From: Platanthera guangdongensis
Lineage: Eukaryota; Streptophyta; Magnoliopsida; Asparagales; Orchidaceae
NCBI GenBank assembly: GCA_039583875.1
Contig: CM077151.1
Location: 106,534,609-106,598,608 of the forward strand
Length of the DNA stretch: 64,000 nucleotides
Direction: 5' to 3'
Shown here: positions 1 through 9,905 of the stretch, piece by piece
How positions within the stretch are numbered: the first letter of the stretch is position 1
Layout of the letters: each line of letters starts with the position of its first letter
The notes under the pieces: generated by a model
What the model saw: only the letters and a program-made list of their open reading frames with translations
Told to the model about the DNA's origin: nothing
The model's database searches: none
Made by a program: the position numbers and the translations under genes

Positions 1-49
1 TCGGTTTCTGTTTCTTTTCTCCGTCCCTTTACTGTTCAAAATACCCATG

Positions 50-57
50 TATTTATA
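50..57 (-). promoter_or_regulatory. TATA-like box in LTR
   Basis: Minus-strand TATAAATA, the same as at 6887-6894 in the partner LTR. It lies just downstream (in transcription sense) of the palindromic array, where a U3 core promoter is expected. Confidence 0.55.
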
Positions 58-175
58 CCCTGTAGATACAACAAATTTGACCGTTGTGGGACCCACAAAA
101 GAAATCCCCAAATTCCGGTTCAAATTAGTCCAGAAGCAGAATCCGGTCCAGCAGCATCCTGAGAAAACGCCAAGT

Positions 176-492
176 GAAAATCGGCGAGAATCGCAGACGA
201 TTCTCGACGAATCGGCGAGAATCACCAAGTGATTCTCGACGATTCGTCGAGAATCGTTTGTGATTCTCGTCGAATCACTTATTGATTCTCAACGAATTTT
301 ACTTTGTGTGCATGGGCTGCTTGGCCACTGGTTCGGCGGGAATTACAAGTGATTCTCACCGAATCTTACTTGGCACCATTTTGAGATGGCCAGAAGGAGT
401 CGGCGAGAATCACTGATGATTCTCGTCGATTCGGCGAGAATCACTAGTGATTCTCGCCGAATCGGCGAGAATCACTTGGTGATTCTCGTCGA
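176..492. repeat. Array of GATTCTCG/CGAGAATC inverted repeats in LTR
   Basis: About ten short inverted repeats with arms GATTCTCG and CGAGAATC around loops such as CCGAATCGG, separated by 10-50 bp. Several units overlap head to tail, so adjacent arms can pair in different ways. The partner LTR has the same array at about 7016-7302 with one unit fewer. Confidence 0.85.
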
Positions 493-827
493 GTTTGCCT
501 TGGACGAATTTTCGTCTTCCACCTAGGAGCTGCTCCTTGATCCTCCATGCTCCTTGTCTCTTCTTGCATATGAACGACCCTGTACTTGAAAGTAAGTGCA
601 CTCCAATAGAGAGAGTACACATAGGCCAACACACTGATCTGCTCAACGAGGGATTACGTCGTGCAGACCCGTGTATATTGACCTACTGCACCCTGACATT
701 GGTGTGCACTTAGTGTGGAGGAACTGCAAGTACAACTTAAGATGTTTCGTCAAATACATTGTGAATTCATCTTAGCTTGACAGGTGGCTTCCTCAAATCT
801 AGGTAATCGTGGATACAATACCCAACA

Positions 828-842
828 ATCTCCCCCTATTTG
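828..842 (-). other. Polypurine tract next to 3' LTR
   Basis: Minus-strand purine run AAATAGGGGGAGAT immediately precedes the TGTTGGG start of the LTR. This is the expected plus-strand primer, and the same tract is seen before the LTR at 45338. Confidence 0.85.
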
Positions 843-1081
843 ACGAAGCCAAAACCCTACTAGCTAAGATGAATAACACCTATCAAATAATAACATAGCA
901 TTCAAAAATTAAACATGCAACACAAGAGAATATATGCAATCAGAACAGGACTTGAGTCATTCACACATTCAAATATATATATACCAAGAGAAATATATTC
1001 ACATATAATCCAGAATCGTTCATACGACAGTAATAATCATTAAATGTTCTTAAGACACAGTGACCAGCTATAAAATGATGA
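843..1081 (-). other. 3' untranslated stretch between accessory ORF and PPT
   Basis: AT-rich sequence without an ORF, repeat array or other recognisable signal. Confidence 0.5.
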
Positions 1082-3334
1082 CTATTTGTCCTTAGCTACG
1101 TCACCCTTAAGAGTTTGAGCCAAGTACTTTTTGCTTTGCCTTTCCATGTATTCCTTGGGCTTCGGGTAGTACCTAGGAGGAGCAACTTTGTCTGGATCCT
1201 TGTTGTTTCTGAAAAAGATGTTGCGTTTCGCTTCAAATGCTTTGTGTGTTTCCCATTCATACTGGCTATATGCTTCATTTCGATTGATCTCTCCTCTTTC
1301 TTGCAGCCGGAAGGTGTCTAAGATGATGTTCCTTGAAACTGGACTCCACCTTTCGTTTCGTACATCCTCCTCACTCATTCTGATTCGCTTCTCAGCTGGA
1401 GTCTCCTTGGAGGTCCCTTCCTGAACTTTTCTCTTTCCCCTGGCTTTTGCTAAGGCCTCTTGGTCAAACATGCTCCTCAATTTAGCTTTGGAGAGAGCCC
1501 TAGCATCAGCTTCATGTGTGGGAATATCTGCAGCATCACTTGCACTAACATCCTCAGCAACACTTACTTCCTCAGCAGCCTTAGATGTCTCAGGGACATG
1601 AATACCGGCAGGGTTGTCAGGTAGGACGACGCCTAACGTACCTAGCGCCTGTTGGAGCATCCACCAGCAGCTCTCATAGACGTATTTGCTTGATTGTGCG
1701 AAGTTTGCATCCATGCTTTCTTGGAGCTCGACCAGCTTAGCGATATACTCTTTCTCCCCCTTTTTGGCTTCGACAGCTATGCAGTTGGCATATGAGTGCA
1801 GAGAGTCATCAATATGCTTAGTTGTCTTGGTGAATTCAGTGATCAGGGTCTGCTGATTGGCATTTAAGGTGACCATATTACCATCAAATTTCTGAATATT
1901 GTTGGCTACAACGTGTGCGTTCTGATTTACAACAGCCAAAGTATCAGTACTCTTTTTCAAACCGGCCATTAAGAGTGTGACAGCTTCGCCGGCCGCGGTG
2001 TACTTCTCCTCAAATTTCTTCTCCATCATGTCCAGCTTATGGTTGATTTCCACCATATTTTTGAGCATCAGATTTTCAGAAGTCTTAATCCTTTTCAGCA
2101 GAGTTTTCTGAGCTGTATCAAAAGAGTCTTTAAGCTCATTTACGATGCCCTGAATGATGTGTACAGTGTGAGTGGCTAGGTCATCGCGTAACGGGATGGT
2201 CGGAGGCACTTGTGGGCCTTGCATTTCTGCAGACGCATCAGTGGAGCTGGATACCATCACAGTCTCTACAGGAGGAGTGTGGGCGGCCTCTGTAGATTTA
2301 TTTAACTCCCCCTCCACTGGTGCAGACTTATCAGAAGGAGGTTCAACAGTATCTGGAGACTCCAACACTTCATGGCCCTCATTTACATCGTCCTCTCCGT
2401 CCTCATCCAAGAATTCATCAATATCAGCAGGTTCTTCCACTTCTTGGTCAGCAGTCTCCAGCACACGGTCACATTCTTCTTGAATATCGGCCACAGCATC
2501 CCTGGCCACCTGGGCGATTTCAGATATTATATCCATATGAGTGGGTAGAGTCTCCCCCTCGATTCCTGCAGTCACAGTATCAGGAATTTCACTGGGGGAG
2601 ACTGCGGGAGATACTTCCTCGTGCTCTTCCACAGCAGGCTGCCCGATGCGCCGCTCCCATCGATCAAACACAGTAGCATCCATCTTTTTCAAGTAGTGGA
2701 GAGGAACTCCTTTGCTCATGTCGAACTTGTCTCCGTTGAGCTGGTTGAGATATAGACTGATGATGCGGCCGAAACTTGGAGTGCCCAGAGTGTCCTTGAT
2801 CTTTTGAAACAGCAACTCCCCCCAGTTGAACCTCTTGCGGCAGACCACAGCTATGAGAATTTTGAACATATCTCCGGAGATATGATCATGGGAGCCCGGC
2901 TTGCAGATGAGCACTTTTCCAATGACGTCAGATAGGAGCTTCCCTTCTTCATTCATCTCTTTTCTCTTTACTGATCGAGTGCCTCTTGGAAGACCGCAGA
3001 ACAAGAGAGTTCTGGCTTTGTCCTCGTCCTCTAGATAGTCCCCCTGCTCCGAACTTGAAAGCTGCAGGTAGCGAGTTAGCTTATCGGCAGACATCTTAAC
3101 TTTTGTCCCAGCCACCTTGCTCTTGATGATGGAGTCTGTATCTCGGAGTCTTGCGGTAGAGAAGAACTCCAGCACCTCTTTATCCAGAACTTTGCAAGGG
3201 TGCTCCAATACGAAGGTTAGCCCAGCCTCTTCTAGCATTAGAATGATATTCCGGAACTCGTCCGAGGCATGAGAAAATCCAGTGCGAACCAGCTCGCAAC
3301 CAGAAATCAAGCCTGCAGTCGTCCTTGGAGCCAT
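1082..3334 (-). CDS. Intact accessory ORF (750 aa) of SIRE-like element
   Basis: Open from ATG at 3334 to a stop near 1082. No retroviral enzyme motif, signal peptide or clear membrane span is visible, so it does not look like an envelope protein despite its env position. The first ~230 residues form a folded-looking region containing LSDVIGKVL, FNWGELLFQKI and FGRIISLYL. The equivalent motifs in the ORF at 42174-45162 are LADVVGKVL, LNWGEVFFDLL and FGRILGIFL, so the two are homologous. Then follow an acidic Pro/Glu-rich linker (about 235-370), a long helical coiled-coil-like segment (about 395-560) and a basic segment near 625-650 with KRKVQ...KRIR that could be a bipartite nuclear localisation signal. 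The N-terminal region resembles plant retrotransposon-associated domains labelled 'putative plant transposon protein'; that match is from memory and unverified. Function unknown. Confidence 0.8.
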   Translation of the reverse strand: MAPRTTAGLISGCELVRTGFSHASDEFRNIILMLEEAGLTFVLEHPCKVLDKEVLEFFSTARLRDTDSIIKSKVAGTKVKMSADKLTRYLQLSSSEQGDYLEDEDKARTLLFCGLPRGTRSVKRKEMNEEGKLLSDVIGKVLICKPGSHDHISGDMFKILIAVVCRKRFNWGELLFQKIKDTLGTPSFGRIISLYLNQLNGDKFDMSKGVPLHYLKKMDATVFDRWERRIGQPAVEEHEEVSPAVSPSEIPDTVTAGIEGETLPTHMDIISEIAQVARDAVADIQEECDRVLETADQEVEEPADIDEFLDEDGEDDVNEGHEVLESPDTVEPPSDKSAPVEGELNKSTEAAHTPPVETVMVSSSTDASAEMQGPQVPPTIPLRDDLATHTVHIIQGIVNELKDSFDTAQKTLLKRIKTSENLMLKNMVEINHKLDMMEKKFEEKYTAAGEAVTLLMAGLKKSTDTLAVVNQNAHVVANNIQKFDGNMVTLNANQQTLITEFTKTTKHIDDSLHSYANCIAVEAKKGEKEYIAKLVELQESMDANFAQSSKYVYESCWWMLQQALGTLGVVLPDNPAGIHVPETSKAAEEVSVAEDVSASDAADIPTHEADARALSKAKLRSMFDQEALAKARGKRKVQEGTSKETPAEKRIRMSEEDVRNERWSPVSRNIILDTFRLQERGEINRNEAYSQYEWETHKAFEAKRNIFFRNNKDPDKVAPPRYYPKPKEYMERQSKKYLAQTLKGDVAKDK

Positions 3335-4380
3335 TGAAGATCTAGAGAGAAGTCCTACTCTAAGAATTAATGAACATTCAAAAAGAAAGCATCACTAGTG
3401 AGCGCGTCCAAGTGCGGGTGAGGAGGAGGTTACCTACGGGCTTACACGGAAGTGGGTTGATGAGCTTCGGGAAGATCATCGGTGGATGGAAGAGTATCCT
3501 GTGGGGTTCGGCCCTAGAACCTTGCGGTCACAGGGACACTTCGCTAGAACCTTGTGGGGTTCGGCCTTGCTAGAATCTCACGGGAAGAAGATGGAAACAC
3601 AGCAGCGATTCGCTCACTTCGACGAGAGCGTCGGAGGGCTGCGGGTTTCGGCGAATCCGCGGAAGAACACTTTCGTGAAGAAGGCGAGGGTCGTCGGGAG
3701 TTCTCTTGCGCGAGTCGTGAAGAAGGCGAACAGGCGGAGTGACTCTTTCGGCGGGATTTATCTAAGTCGTCGGGATTCGGGGAGAATGCCAAGGGTCGGT
3801 GAGCTCCTTCGGCGGGATTCCGAGTATATAAAGTGATATTGATATTTTTCTTTACAACATTGGGAAGCATTGCAACATTTTCAAATCCTTCGGATGTCAA
3901 GTTAATGTAGGATTAATAAATACATGTTTATTGTAACGACAATCTATTTGGATTTGAGCGAGACTTCTCCAGACACTTCTTGATGTCAACTGTGATTTGT
4001 CGAACTTTACAATGACATATCTTTGTTAACTTTTTATTGATGTGTAATGGTTTGCATGCCTCGAGTTAATCTCTCCATAAAGGTGCACACATACATGATA
4101 AGCATAAGTATACGTATACACAAGGATAGAAATATATATATATATTTATTTTGAATGAGGTTGCATCATGACACAAGTCCTTGAACTGATCAAAATTACC
4201 TGGGATTTGGAGAGTCATCGTCTTAGTCCCACAGGTAGAACATATTAGTAGCTTAAAGTGAGTATGCTCAACAGGTAGCACATCTGTTATTGCAGACGCT
4301 TGTTCCAAGTTAGCCTTGAGCCACCTACTGTCTAGTTCCCATAGTATTCACGGGGACCTAGACTACCCTGCAAGACAGAA
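3335..4380 (-). other. Spacer between gag and accessory ORF
   Basis: About 1 kb where pol would normally be. It holds short direct and inverted repeats (duplicated GAACCTTG(C/T)GG near 3518-3560, several TCGGCGGGATT units at 3540-3820), a plus-strand TATATAAAG near 3825 and an (AT)n run near 4134. A minus-strand stretch at 4308-4150 could be a worn coding remnant but shows no pol motif. Confidence 0.5.
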
Positions 4381-5953
4381 TTACTTTACCTTAGGAACCC
4401 AAATCATATTGGGTCCTAGGTTTCTATTAGCATAAGCATGCAACTGCCTTCCTTGAGAAAACCTGTCTGGAAGACTGCCTCTGTCCCTATAATGTGGATA
4501 AGCCCTTGCTGTGGGCACAGAGAGGTTGTGCCAACAGTCAATGGCAAAGTGTCCCACTTTTCCGCAGCACCAACAAGGGTGAATGTTGTATCGCCGTTTT
4601 CGACCTAATCTAGTGACTGATGTAGTCACGGTCCTAGGTCTAAAAGGGATAGGGCATGTTCTTGTCACACAAATTCCTCTTCCATCGTGACACGAGGAAG
4701 GGTGGAACGAATGCATGTTGTGAGCGTTATGAGGCCGAGAAGGTGGTGCCATTCTTTCAGGCATCTCCCTTGCTGAGGCTCCATGAAGCCTGACATCATG
4801 ACTTCTATTCTCCCTATCCCGTATCCTCGAATGGAGAGAATTCTTCTGTGAACTAGGACATGCAGATCCACACTTTGTTGCGGCAGTGGCCGTGAATACA
4901 AAGGGCTCAGAATGAGCCTTAGGTATTTCCTCATGGGTGGCCATGACGCCTCTTGCACTATGGACGTTTCCACATGAGGACAAATCACCCTTGCAGTGAC
5001 CACGATTATTCCTGTGGTCATACCTGAAGGCATGATGAGTTGCCTTCCCGCTTGGAGTGGGAGGTCGGAACACTGTTTCCCCATTTCTCCATCCCTGAAT
5101 AATCCGGGAGATCCACCCGATTTCTTGTTTTCTCTTTATAGCATCAACTTTGGAAAAGTTAGATACTATACGTTTCTCATTATCTAGACTATTCTCTAGA
5201 GCTGAGATCTTAGAGTCATTGACCTTGTTGGACGCCAATTGGAGAACCAACAAGATCTTCAGTCGAGCAATCTCTCGAGCTTGCTCCTCAGCAAGTAGAT
5301 TGCTTTCCTGAAGGGCTCTCTTCAGGGAATCAGTATTTTCTGGAGGAGAGCAGTTTCTGTCTTCAGAAAAGTCAAAAGATATGGGGCAGGATGAAGATGA
5401 TACCTGCTCATCTGAGTTATTGTCATTAGAATCAATGACCAATGTTTCGTCCTCGTCGGAGCTGCTTTCCTCACTATCTTCTTCAGTCTCTGACACGGAT
5501 ACTGGAGCTCTGATGCAATCCGAAGGATCCTTGCATTCATCTTCAGAAGTGAGGACCCCCACATACGCTTCATCCTCTGATTGGCAGCATATTTCAGCTT
5601 TCTCTGACCCCCCCCATCAGCTCTGAGATCATCATCCACAAAGATTTAGCCGTTTTACATTTTTCCAATCTAGAGCGAGAGGCTCCAGACCAGACATCCA
5701 TGATAATTTGTCGAATCCTCTGGTCCAGCTGAAAAAGTGAGAGTTCCATTTCTGACATCTCAGCAATGCACATGGGCACTTGGATCCCAGAGTCGGAGGT
5801 CTTCATGGGAATAAACGGACCCTCTTCCAGGATGAAGGATGCTCGAGGATCGATAGCATCAAGGTGACATGACACTCTCATTCGCCAGATGGGATAATAA
5901 TCCATTGTGCAGGCGGGGAGTTTGAGTGGCGGCATCTCATACTCTAGCTCCAT
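4381..5953 (-). pseudogene. gag: Gag of SIRE-like element, frameshifted and internally shortened
   Basis: Minus-strand reading from ATG at 5953 gives a copia Gag N-terminus (YPIWRMRVSCHLDAI..., then KCKTAKSLWMMISEL) alignable with the intact Gag at 36440. A run of eight G (plus-strand C run near 5608-5615) shifts the frame and stops the ORF at 5594; with seven G it would run on into the frame ending at 4381. Compared with the intact Gag, the middle of the capsid-like domain and the first zinc knuckle are missing. The distal part has an acidic Ser-rich linker, a coiled coil and a C-terminal CCHC knuckle, CWCCGKVGHFAIDC (CX2CX4HX4C), ending in WVPKVK, a SIRE-type terminus. Confidence 0.82.
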
Positions 5954-6013
5954 GCTTCTGACACTGGTGGCAGGATTCTACTCAAGGTGTTAACCTTTTT
6001 GATGAGTAACCTC

Positions 6014-6025
6014 GCTCTGATACCA
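6014..6025 (-). other. Primer-binding site (initiator tRNA-Met type)
   Basis: Minus-strand TGGTATCAGAGC, two bases after the LTR end, matches the 3' end of plant initiator tRNA-Met as used by most plant copia elements. Confidence 0.9.
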
Positions 6026-6886
6026 CTTGAAAGTCCACCTAGTGTCAGCTATGTGCACCTATGGGGGGGGGAATAGGTGACGTGTGGTTCTTTTGCGGAA
6101 TTTACGGATGTACCTGCACAATAAAAACAACAAGCACAGCACACAGAATACACAGCAAATTTATAGTGGTTCCCCGACTTGGGTACATCCACTTTCCCCC
6201 TTCGACCTATCTCCCCAACAAGGGACGACTCGGTCACTTCTCCAACGGGATTGAAATCCAATCCCTTCACTAACGGAAGGAGCCCTTCCACACGTGAGAG
6301 TCAACACTCCCACACAACGGGTTGCACCCAACCCTTACAACACGGAACAAAAGTTCCCTTACAACAAAATTAAATATAGAGTGTAAACGTGATACAAACT
6401 TCTTTTGGAGACTACGGTGTTCCTCTTTGTTCGACGACGTGTTCTTGAAGTCGATGAAGAGTCTACGACCTTGGTCTCACTTGGAGAGGATCTCCCCGGA
6501 ACCGGCGGCGGCACACGAGCGGCGGCTAGCTTCGGGATCGGCGGCTACGATGAAGAGCGGCTGCTGAACTTGGAGATCCAAACTTCGTAGCGAAGCAAAC
6601 TAGGTCTACCAACGGTCACTCTAGGATCGGTCGTCTCGATCGATTCGGACGGAGGAGTTTTTCCCGGTCAACAAATCGAGAGACAAGAGATCTCTGGATA
6701 GACACGTGAGACACAAGCTTTGCTGAGCGTCTGTCGCCGGAGATCACGAAGGAATCTCGATTGTTGACGGCGACCTACGTTCCCGAGCGCGACGGCGGCG
6801 GCGGAGAGGAGTCGCGGTTTTAGGGTTTCGTTGCGGCTCGGTTTCTGTTTCTTTTCTCCGTCCCTTTACTGTTCAAAATACCCATG

Positions 6887-6894
6887 TATTTATA
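6887..6894 (-). promoter_or_regulatory. TATA-like box in 5' LTR
   Basis: Minus-strand TATAAATA about 120 bp downstream of the palindromic array. Likely LTR core promoter; the start site cannot be placed from sequence. Confidence 0.55.
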
Positions 6895-7015
6895 CCCTGT
6901 AGATACAACAAATTTGACCGTTGTGGGACCCACAAAAGAAATCCCCAAATTCCGGTTCAAATTAGTCCAGAAACAGAATCCGGTCCAGCAGCATCCTGAG
7001 AAAACGCCAAGTGAA

Positions 7016-7302
7016 AATCGGCGAGAATCGCAGACGATTCTCGACGAATCGGCGAGAATCACCAAGTGATTCTCGACGATTCGTCGAGAATCGTTTGTGA
7101 TTCTCGTCGAATCACTTATTGATTCTCAACGAATTTTACTTTGTGTGCATGGGCTGCTTAGCCACTGGTTCGGCGGGAATTACAAGTGATTCTCGCCGAA
7201 TCTTACTTGGCAACATTTTGAGATGGCCAGAAGGAGTCGGCGAGAATCACTGATGATTCTCGTCGATTCGGCGAGAATCACTAGTGATTCTCGTCGAATT
7301 TG
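7016..7302. repeat. Array of GATTCTCG/CGAGAATC inverted repeats in 5' LTR
   Basis: Same short palindromes as at 176-492, on the upstream side of the TATA-like box in transcription sense. One 32-bp unit fewer than the partner LTR. Confidence 0.85.
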
Positions 7303-7632
7303 CCTTGGACGAATTTTCGTCTTCCACCTAGGAGCTGCTCCTTGATCCTCCATGCTCCTTGTCTCTTCTTGCATATGAACGGCCCTGTACTTGAAAGTAA
7401 GTGCACTCCAATAGAGAGAGTACACATAGGCCAACACACTGATCTGCTCAACGAGGGATTACGTCGTGCAGACCCGTGTATATTGACCTACTGCACCCTG
7501 ACATTGGTGTGCACTTAGTGTGGAGGAACTGCAAGTACAACTTAAGATGTTTCGTCAAATACATTGTGAATTCATCTTAGCTTGACAGGTGGCTTCCTCA
7601 AATCTAGGTAATCGTGGATACAATACCCAACA

Positions 7633-8451
7633 GCTAGTCCATCAGCTGTTGGGCACGAAGTTGATGTTCAGTACGGCCTTTCATCCCCAAACAGATGGCC
7701 AAACTGAAAGGACCAACAGAACGATGGAGGATATGCTCTGGATGTGCGCCCTGGACTTTGGGAAGAGATGGGAAGATCATCTCTACATGGTAGAATTTGC
7801 CTACAATAACAGCTACCAAGCGAGCATCGGTACGGCACCATATGAAGCTCTGTATGGACGGAAGTGTCGTACTCCTTTGGCTTGGGTAGAAGCAGGCGAA
7901 TCCAAGTTGTATAGGCGTAATGAAGTCAATGAAGCGAACTCGACGATACGCACTATTCGAGAAAGGTTACTGATAGCTCAAGATCGACAAGCGAAATACT
8001 ACAATGCCAAGCACCGGAATGTGGAGTTCGCGGTGGGAGACTGGGTATACTTGAATATCAAACCCTTCAAAGGCATATCCCAAATTCGACGTTTGAAAAA
8101 GTTGAGACCACGGTACCTTGGTCCATTTGAAGTGGTGGAGCGAGTCGGGGAAGCTGTATATCGGCTAGCTCTGTCGTCAGACTTGAGTGGATTACATGAT
8201 GTGTTTCACATCTCGGTGCTGCAGAAAGCCGTGAAGGATCCAGCTCAAGTGATTGAGAAAAATCATGTGGTGGTGGAGTATGGGCTAAGATGAAGGTTAG
8301 GCCCATTCGGATCGAGGATCGTGCCGAGAAATTGTTGCGGAACAAGACGATCAGGATGGTCAAAGTCCGGAGGGACAATTGTGGCCGTGAAGAACTCATA
8401 TGGGAGCGAGAGTAGACCATGCGAGCTCAGTTTCCTGAGCTCTTCATGTAA
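7633..8451 (+). pseudogene. pol: Tekay-like integrase C-terminus with chromodomain, truncated
   Basis: From 7633 the frame reads the end of the integrase core (AFHPQTDGQTERTNRTMED, with the catalytic Glu), the C-terminal domain (GPFEVVERVG...YRLAL) and the HDVFHISVLQK signature. The open frame ends at 8293. A one-base shift near 8250-8290 is needed to enter the chromodomain-like tail (RPIRIEDR...IRMVKVR...CGREELIWERE), which then meets TAG at 8413-8415. The related copy at 52345 has Gln there, so this is a CAG-to-TAG change. The final stop is TAA at 8449. The first 15 codons of the open frame (from 7589) belong to the inserted LTR. Confidence 0.85.
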
Positions 8452-8547
8452 CTATTATACAGTGTGTATCAAGTTGTAATGAACGTTTGTGAAATGGAAT
8501 CCTTCTATTTGAGTCCTTACTTTCTGCAAATTTCGGGGAAGAAATTT

Positions 8548-8565
8548 TTGTAAGGAGGGGAGGGT
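8548..8565 (+). other. Polypurine tract before Tekay-like 3' LTR
   Basis: GTAAGGAGGGGAGGG directly upstream of TGTAACACCCC, the LTR start. Confidence 0.7.
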
Positions 8566-8609
8566 TGTAACACCCCAAATCCCAGAGTTTGGAAAAATTG
8601 AGTGACACG

Positions 8610-9110
8610 GCCTGGGACACGGGTGTGTCCCAGGGCGTGTCCTTCGCCAGTGAGAAGTCGACGAGTGGTCGACAAAATTCGGTCAACGATTGTCGAGTAG
8701 AGGGTACACGGCCTGTGACATGGGCGTGTCACAGGGCGTGTCCTCGCGGGTCGACGAAGTTGAATCGGTCTACGATCGTCGAGTGCAGAGTACACAGCCT
8801 ATGACACAGGCGTGTCACAGGGCATGTCCTCGCGGGTCGACGAAGTCGAGCTGGGTGTGTCTAGTGCCATGTATGGCACACGGCCTGTGACACGGGCGTG
8901 TCACTGGCCGTGTGACTCTCGGGTTGATCTCAATTTTGTGCAGGCTGAAGAACACGGCCACAGACACGGGCGTGTCTGAAGGCGTGTCAGGTGACACGGC
9001 CCGTGACACGGGCGTGTCACATGGGCGTGTACTGGCTTGGATAAGTCGTTTGAGCACCGCTTGAGGTACACGGCCTGGGACACGGGCGTGTTATAGGCCG
9101 TATCAGGCAA
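8610..9110. repeat. GACACGGGCGTGTC palindrome array in Tekay-like LTR
   Basis: Seven or so inverted repeats, usually CACGGCCTG-TGACACGGGCGTGTCA-CAGGGCGTGT, every ~60-110 bp. Between them are TCGACGA/TCGTCGA motifs (8655-8850) resembling the SIRE-family palindrome. The same array type occurs at 55246-55795. Confidence 0.85.
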
Positions 9111-9682
9111 AAAAATATGATTTTGTGGTAAAATCGTGGTTGTCGATTTCTTCAGCTGTGATCCAATGGCTAAGGTGCCTCCCTGCTTCCTTATGGCCGT
9201 GGATGAGAAGGGAATTCTAATTTCTCATTTGGCCTTCATCTCTCTAAGTCATAGAGAGAGAAAGAGAGGAAGAAGGAGGAGGAGGACGGAGAGCCGGCCA
9301 CCGGTGGTGCTGTGGAATTCCAACAAGAGATCTGAGGCCAGCGTTGCGGAGGAAAAGCCGTTGCGGTTCTTTCCAGCCAACTAGGAGCTCATGGTGCCGA
9401 AGCGAGCTTCGAGGGTAACGACTTTTCTTCCTAGCCATGTGAAGGCTTCATTTTTGGCATGTGCATAAGATTCCCACACCAGAGGGTGGCTTGTTGTGGG
9501 AGACCTTTGGGTTGATTCATGGAATCTCCAATCATTTGGCATATAGATCCAGAAAAGGAGTACGGAATACGCATGCTGTGTGAAGCCCATATGGACAGTT
9601 TGGTCTGGATTGGTGATGTTGCATATATGCATCGGAGAAGACTCCGTGATAAACATGTAGTTTAAGGAGTCGACGGGTTAGA

Positions 9683-9905
9683 CCTGCGAAGGGTAGTAGC
9701 AGGAAGTACTGGAGTGGTAGTCCAGGAAAATACCCGTATAATACTTGTGTTGTTGGGTTGTACCTGCGAAGGGCAGTAGCAGGAAGTACTGGCATGGTAA
9801 GACAGGAAATACCCTTGATGCTTGGAATGCTTGGTGGGTTGTGCCTGTGAAGGGAAGTAGCAGGAAGTACTGGCTTGGCAGTCCAGGAAAATACCCTCAA
9901 GTGAT
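9683..9905 (+). repeat. ~80-bp tandem repeat, three copies, in LTR
   Basis: Units start with CCTGCGAAGGG or a variant at 9683, 9763 and 9844, each containing AGTAGCAGGAAGTACTGG and a GGAAATACC-like end. The homologous LTR at 56327-56470 has two copies. Confidence 0.8.

Larger units (their letters stand above)
1..827 (-). repeat. 3' LTR of the SIRE-like element (partial)
   Basis: Bases 1-827 match 6838-7632 almost base for base. The LTR starts on the minus strand with TGTTGGGTATTG at 827, just after a purine tract. Length differs from the partner by 32 bp because this copy has one extra palindromic unit near 440-475. The rest of the LTR lies left of the window. Confidence 0.92.
1..7632 (-). 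mobile_element. Non-autonomous SIRE-like Ty1/copia element (gag + accessory ORF, no pol)
   Basis: On the minus strand the order is LTR (6028-7632), primer-binding site, a broken gag (5953-4381), a spacer, an intact 750-codon ORF (3334-1082), a polypurine tract and the second LTR (827 to beyond base 1). No protease, integrase, reverse transcriptase or RNase H motif is visible between gag and the accessory ORF, so the element must have moved with proteins from elsewhere. It interrupts the integrase of a Tekay-like element at 7633. The other flank is outside the window, so no target duplication can be confirmed. Structure resembles TR-GAG/LARD derivatives of SIRE/Maximus elements; lineage is inferred from PBS, PPT, gag type and the ORF in the position of the SIRE env-like gene. 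Confidence 0.85.
6028..7632 (-). repeat. 5' LTR of SIRE-like element (1605 bp)
   Basis: Bounded by TG...CA (minus-strand TGTTGGGTATTG at 7632; TTTCA at 6028), followed by the PBS. The part from 6838 to 7632 is repeated at 1-827. The low-coordinate end, downstream in transcription, contains the ATAGTGGTTCCCC-type sequence common in SIRE LTRs near 6160. Confidence 0.92.

Noticed and set aside
47..232. Small ORF in the LTR (also at 6884-7069)
   Set aside because: It lies antisense over the TATA-like box and palindrome array; openness reflects repeat composition and there is no protein support.
176..492. CRISPR-like look of the palindrome arrays
   Set aside because: Units are imperfect, spacers are short and repeated between LTR copies, there are no cas genes, and the context is plant LTR retrotransposons.
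1082..3334. Retroviral envelope protein
   Set aside because: Position fits an env-like gene, but no signal peptide, membrane anchor or cleavage site is apparent.
3820..3835. TATATAAAG as promoter of the accessory ORF
   Set aside because: The box is on the plus strand while the ORF is on the minus strand.
4066..4308. Pol remnant between gag and accessory ORF
   Set aside because: The 80-codon frame shows no protease, integrase, RT or RNase H motif; origin unknown.
7589..7632. First 15 codons of the integrase ORF as genuine protein
   Set aside because: They lie in the LTR of the inserted SIRE-like element; the gypsy sequence starts at 7633.
9136..9384. Small ORFs within the Tekay-like LTR
   Set aside because: Not preserved in the homologous LTR at 55209, so they are chance frames.
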